From Methanothrix sp. (GTDB lineage: Archaea; Halobacteriota; Methanosarcinia; Methanotrichales; Methanotrichaceae): a stretch of 64,000 bases of DNA. This document shows, piece by piece, positions 56,467-64,000 of the stretch. Position 1 is the first letter of the stretch; the number at the start of each line of letters is the position of its first letter. A program made the position numbers and the translations under genes. The notes beneath the pieces are model-generated. The model saw nothing but the letters and a program-made list of their open reading frames with translations. It was not told where the DNA came from and made no database searches. The stretch covers positions 59,096 to 123,095 of the forward strand of contig JAPKXZ010000051.1 in NCBI GenBank assembly GCA_026394555.1. Direction: 5' to 3'.

Positions 56467-57813
56467 CTAAAGAAAGCGCCTCAGGTAATCCTTTAAAGAG
56501 GCGTACTGTCCATCCATCATCTCGAAGTTCTCCTCCAGCTCATCCAGCCTTGCCATGGCCGCAGGCAAAGGAGGATTTATGCCGGTGGCTCGCACGATCT
56601 CCTCAGGGAACTTGGCCGGGTCGGCCGTCTCCAGGGATACGCAGGGACTCGCGTCCCCGCACTCTTTCAAGTACTTCATGAGCCCGGCAAAGGCCACGGC
56701 TCCGTGCGGCTCCAGAAGGACCTTGTACTGGCTGTATGCCTCTTTGATGGTCTGGCGGGTCTCCTCGTCCGTGATGGAGACGGCATAAATATCCTTTCGC
56801 ATAGCCTCCAGATCCGGTTGCAGGCTTACCTGGCCGGTCTCATCCATCTGACCGCCGTAAAGGTTGAAGAGTCGAGCCAGGTTACTGGGGTGGCCCACGT
56901 TCATGGCATTGGAGACGCAGTTCTTGCTGGGCCGGATGGGCTCGTAGATGCCTGTATTCATGAAGCGGGGGAACTCATCGTTCTCATTGGTCGCCACCAC
57001 GAACTTTTGCACAGGAAGGCCCATCTTCTTGGCCAGAAGTCCGCCCATGAGGTCTCCGAAGTTACCGCTGGGCACCGAGAAGACGATCTCCTCGCCCCGT
57101 GGGGCGACGCGCGAGTGAGCATAGAAGTAATAGACGGCCTGAGGCAGCAGTCTGCCGATATTGATGGAATTGGCCGAGGAGAGATTGAGAGCAGACAGAT
57201 CTGCATCGGCAAAGGCCTGCTTGACCAGAGCCTGGCAGTCATCAAACTTACCATCTACAGCGAGCGGGAAGATATTTTTGCCCAGGGTGGTCATCTGACG
57301 GCGCTGCCTCTGTGTTACCTCCTTCTCCGGGAATAATACAACCACCAATACGTTATCCAGACCATAGAAGGCATGGGCCACAGCAGAGCCCGTGTCTCCC
57401 GAGGTGGCGGTGAGGATGAGTATGCTTCTGCCTTCTTGTTTCAGGAAGTACTGGATCAGCCGCCCCATGGCCCGGGCGGCATAGTCCTTGAAAGAGCAGG
57501 TGGGGCCGCGATCCAGCCGCATTACATACTTTTCGTCATAGACCCGTTCCACAGGAACATCGAAATTATAGGCGTCTTCCAGCATTGCCAAGAGGTCGGA
57601 GTCGGAGACGAGATCGCCCAAATAAGGTTTGATGACCTCATAGGCGATTTCTGGATAGCTCATCCTGGAAAATTGCTCTATCCTAATTTGGGGGATCTGC
57701 TCAGGCATATAGAGCCCTTTGTCCGGGGCCTGGCCCATCAAGAGCGCCGTTTTAAAGTCCACACGCTCGGTTTGGCCGTTGGTGCTGAAGAATTTGATCA
57801 GAGACATGGTCAT
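56467..57813 (-). CDS. thrC: threonine synthase
   Basis: FFSTNGQTERVDFKTALLMGQAPDKGLYMP, DRGPTCSFKDYAARAMGRL, ATSGDTGSAVAHAFYG, SVPSGNFGDLMGGLLAKKMGLPV. Confidence 0.94.
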   Translation of the reverse strand: MTMSLIKFFSTNGQTERVDFKTALLMGQAPDKGLYMPEQIPQIRIEQFSRMSYPEIAYEVIKPYLGDLVSDSDLLAMLEDAYNFDVPVERVYDEKYVMRLDRGPTCSFKDYAARAMGRLIQYFLKQEGRSILILTATSGDTGSAVAHAFYGLDNVLVVVLFPEKEVTQRQRRQMTTLGKNIFPLAVDGKFDDCQALVKQAFADADLSALNLSSANSINIGRLLPQAVYYFYAHSRVAPRGEEIVFSVPSGNFGDLMGGLLAKKMGLPVQKFVVATNENDEFPRFMNTGIYEPIRPSKNCVSNAMNVGHPSNLARLFNLYGGQMDETGQVSLQPDLEAMRKDIYAVSITDEETRQTIKEAYSQYKVLLEPHGAVAFAGLMKYLKECGDASPCVSLETADPAKFPEEIVRATGINPPLPAAMARLDELEENFEMMDGQYASLKDYLRRFL

Positions 57814-58030
57814 AAGAAATAAGGTAGAGCTGATCTTTAAGGCTTTTCCATGCCAAGACCGAAATCCTTATATTCGATTATTGTCTAAGACGGGTTCGTC
57901 TAACATCGAAAAGATTGGGAATGGGATCACATTCCCTCGGTTGAAAGACCGTAGATGCCTGCGATTTTATTCGTGGGAGTGGTCACACTGCATAGCAAAC
58001 CTAAATATTCCCATTAATCGGGAGGAAACC

Positions 58031-58171
58031 TTGTTCAGATTCGAAGCAGACTACTTGTTTGAAGATGCCGCAGGCATCTGCACAGGCATGAGACCGGCGA
58101 ATTGGGATCTGCCCCAGGGCCCGGAACCCGGACCCCAGTGGCCCAAGAAGAGAAGACCGCAAATCCTTTGA
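58031..58171 (+). CDS. candidate 46-aa small protein (TTG start) preceded by a GGGAGG ribosome-binding site
   Basis: cgGGAGGaaaccTTG; MFRFEADYLFEDAAGICTGMRPANWDLPQGPEPGPQWPKKRRPQIL. Confidence 0.45.
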   Translation: MFRFEADYLFEDAAGICTGMRPANWDLPQGPEPGPQWPKKRRPQIL

Positions 58172-58417
58172 AGCTAGACTGGGCCGACAGATGGCCTTCG
58201 CGGCCCTAGGCTCAAAGACGTTCCAGAAAGACTAACCTTTTTTTAGCGCCATGCACGAAGCATTTTTGCAGTATGATTTCTCATGAGCCTTCCTCCCTTT
58301 GCAGCAATTTCAGGCTGCGCTGAGGGAATATTTAAGTATTAGTTGTCAGGTAAGTTGGAGACAAATGATGGTCGTATCGCCCCGATATAGTGATAAATAT
58401 AACTAGGAGGAAATGAG

Positions 58418-59170
58418 ATGGCGTTCTACACGTTGGGCCTCACTTTTAATCTTGTGATATTCCTGACAGTCATTGTACTGGCTGTTTGGATATATGGTAT
58501 ATATTTCAACTTTAAGAAATGGGGCCTCGGATCCACCGGCTACCACGACCAGTTGCGCAATAGCTTCTGGCTCTTCCTTGCCACCTGGATTCACGAGGCA
58601 TTTAAGGATGGATTATGGGTATTTTTGAGGACAGTTGTGCTTGATGTCCTTCTTTTGCGAAGGACCCTGGCCAGAAGCCCGGTGCGATGGGTTATGCACA
58701 TGTCCATGTTTTATGGATTTTTGATGCTGGCGGCTCTTTCCGGCCTGGGACTTATGATCGATATCGTCGAGCATTTCAACCTGCTCGGGCTCTCTGCAGA
58801 AGCTGAGACTGCCAAGGAACTCCTGTCGCTGCCTTTCGATATCTTCGGCTACCTGCTTCTCATCGGAGCCACCATTGCCGTATCCAGGAGAATACTGCTC
58901 AAGTTCGTCCGGGACAACACCAGCGCCTATGACGCACTGTTGATCGGTGCCGTGTTCCTCATCACAGTCACCGGATTTTATGCTGAGTGGATGCGCGGCA
59001 ATTCCTTCCTCATCGGGAATGCCTTTGAATATCCCATCTATGCACCCCACTTCGCAATGATTCACACCGTCCTGGCAATTGGTCTGTTCGCCTTGATCTT
59101 GCCATGGAGCAAATACATCCACGTCATAGCGACACCCATGACCCTTCTGGCCAACAGAGGAGGAGAATAA
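58418..59170 (+). CDS. hdrE: CoB-CoM heterodisulfide reductase subunit E (cytochrome b)
   Basis: Multi-TM cytochrome b-like protein with HdrD immediately downstream; AGGAGG RBS upstream. Confidence 0.92.
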   Translation: MAFYTLGLTFNLVIFLTVIVLAVWIYGIYFNFKKWGLGSTGYHDQLRNSFWLFLATWIHEAFKDGLWVFLRTVVLDVLLLRRTLARSPVRWVMHMSMFYGFLMLAALSGLGLMIDIVEHFNLLGLSAEAETAKELLSLPFDIFGYLLLIGATIAVSRRILLKFVRDNTSAYDALLIGAVFLITVTGFYAEWMRGNSFLIGNAFEYPIYAPHFAMIHTVLAIGLFALILPWSKYIHVIATPMTLLANRGGE

Positions 59171-59172
59171 AA

Positions 59173-60543
59173 ATGGCTGATCAAAAAGGCTCCAAGCCCT
59201 TGATGACGGGCTATATGATGTCCACCCAGCTCATGGAAGTAGACGGCTGCAACAGATGTCAGGAGTGCATGAAGTGGTGCCCGACCTTCGCGGTGAGACC
59301 GGACCGGCCAGGCATTACTCCCATGTATAAGAACGCAAGGTGGAGAGAGCTGCAAGCCAAGAGCCAGAGCCTGCGCGCCAAGATCTTCGGCCCCAAGCCC
59401 CTCACCGATGATGAGATGAAGGTCTTCACCGAAGATACATACAGTTGCACCACCTGCGGCGTCTGCGGCACGGTCTGTGAGGCAGGAATCAAGACCGTTG
59501 AGCTGTGGGAGGCCATGCGGCCTAACCTGGTAAAGCGTGGCGACGGACCCGTGGGAAAGCAGCCCTTCTTCCCCAAGCTCATCAAGGGAGATAGAAATCC
59601 CTACATGGCCAAGCAAGAAGAACGACTGTGCTGGATACCCAAGGATGCCAAGGTACAGGAGTCAGGAGAGCTCGTTTACTTCGCAGGATGCACTGCCGCA
59701 TACAGGCAGCAGGCCCTGGGAGTAGCTACCGTCAGGATCCTGAATAAATTGAACGTGGACTTTGCTATGCTTGGCAAGGACGAATGGTGCTGTGCTTCAG
59801 CACTGATCAGAACCGGCCAGCGCGAGGTCATGGCCGAGCATGCCGTGCATAATATCGATGCTCTCAAAGACGCGGGAGCGAAGAACGTGCTCTTCGCCTG
59901 CGCCGGATGTCTCCGGAATGCCGCCATCGATTGGCCCATGTGGTACGAGGGCTACATCCCCTACGAGACCATGCCCCTCTCCGTATTCCTGAGGGACAAG
60001 ATAAGGAATGGCGAGGTTGAGTACAAGATACCTCTGAATTACAGATTCACTTACCACGACCCCTGCCACAACGGCAGGCATCTCATGCACTCCAAGGGAA
60101 AAGATTGGGCCTTTGAGGCACCCAGAGATGTCGTCCAGTCCATCCCCGGCGTCAAGTTCCAGGAGATGGTAAGAAACCGGGCTCTGCAAAGATGCTGTGG
60201 AGCAGGCGGCGGTGTGAAGGCTGGTATTCCCGACCTGGCCATGGACTGCGCTATGGCCCGAGTTCAGGATGCAACGGATATTCAGGCAGAGGTAATCTGT
60301 TCCACCTGTCCGTTCTGCAGGCTGAACCTGATCGACGGAAGAAACACAGCAAAGTCCCCCATTAAGATGGTGGATATTGTTGAGATGATGGCCGCCTCCA
60401 TGGGCTTGGACACGACCATACCCGAAAATCCGTACACCAAGTTCCAGTCCCAGGATGTCCTGGTCTGCACACCAACCGAGTGCAAGCTCGATACGGTGGA
60501 GCGCAAGGAACCCGGCAAGGATCTGGTGGGCGAAGCTCACTAA
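59173..60543 (+). CDS. hdrD: CoB-CoM heterodisulfide reductase subunit D
   Basis: CNRCQECMKWCP and CTTCGVCGTVCEAG Fe-S motifs; two CCG domains (VYFAGCTAAY...EWCCAS; HDPCHNGRHL...RCCGAGGGVKAG); ATG at 59173 preferred. Confidence 0.94.
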   Translation: MADQKGSKPLMTGYMMSTQLMEVDGCNRCQECMKWCPTFAVRPDRPGITPMYKNARWRELQAKSQSLRAKIFGPKPLTDDEMKVFTEDTYSCTTCGVCGTVCEAGIKTVELWEAMRPNLVKRGDGPVGKQPFFPKLIKGDRNPYMAKQEERLCWIPKDAKVQESGELVYFAGCTAAYRQQALGVATVRILNKLNVDFAMLGKDEWCCASALIRTGQREVMAEHAVHNIDALKDAGAKNVLFACAGCLRNAAIDWPMWYEGYIPYETMPLSVFLRDKIRNGEVEYKIPLNYRFTYHDPCHNGRHLMHSKGKDWAFEAPRDVVQSIPGVKFQEMVRNRALQRCCGAGGGVKAGIPDLAMDCAMARVQDATDIQAEVICSTCPFCRLNLIDGRNTAKSPIKMVDIVEMMAASMGLDTTIPENPYTKFQSQDVLVCTPTECKLDTVERKEPGKDLVGEAH

Positions 60544-60575
60544 AAAGAATGCCCGCTGCGGCGGCCATTCTTTTT
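60542..60575 (+). terminator. intrinsic-type terminator after hdrD
   Basis: AAAAAGAATG ... CATTCTTTTT perfect 10-bp stem with T tract. Confidence 0.7.
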
Positions 60576-60645
60576 AATATTTTATTTTAAAGATTTATAT
60601 AGCTCCGATACTTTTATCATTTCCGCCGTCTGGCCTTAGGGCAAG

Positions 60646-63864
<3,219 letters not shown>

Positions 63865-64000
63865 CTATTCAGCCACCCAGTCAAAACCCTATTTTTCGTC
63901 CGATACTCCATGAATCATAATGTGCTATAATCGACCAAAAATTTAAAATATTAATAATAATCATATGCGCGTTATAATGGAGGGACGCAAATTTCATCAA

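Noticed and set aside
57719-58171. 150-aa + strand ORF as a whole
   Set aside because: Its first part is antisense to thrC; only the last 46 codons, with their own RBS, look plausible and are reported separately.

Overview
The window reads as a chromosomal segment of an acetoclastic, cytochrome-containing methanogen (Methanosarcinales/Methanotrichales, Methanothrix-like). This is inferred from hdrED, a DUF1699-like gene, a PGF-CTERM-like surface protein and the metabolic genes; I could not run a search. About 35 CDSs are supported. In order, the main blocks are: (i) an HTH-cupin regulator, an AMP-forming acyl-CoA ligase fused to a 2x[4Fe-4S] ferredoxin, and 2-oxoacid:ferredoxin oxidoreductase alpha and beta-gamma fusion genes; (ii) thiol-redox genes divergent from a catalase; (iii) a tightly coupled four-gene FtsZ/tubulin-like operon with membrane and secreted Ig-like partners; (iv) large repeat-rich surface proteins; (v) a DNA-repair/defence-rich region at 36-64 kb with nurA-herA-mre11-rad50, a GmrSD-like DUF262 protein, DUF1828/1829, Ku + ATP-dependent ligase, and a type IIG-like restriction-methylase; (vi) metE-like/thrC and hdrED. 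The strongest signals for follow-up are: the AT-rich beta-propeller-nurA-herA-mre11-rad50(5') cassette, which appears spliced into a native locus, leaving a truncated nurA and a compositionally chimeric rad50; the FtsZ-like membrane operon; the composition break in the type IIG enzyme immediately after NPPY; the ligase-ferredoxin fusion; and a structured non-coding segment near 8.5-8.7 kb. No tRNA, rRNA or CRISPR array was recognised. Composition statements are by eye, not computed.
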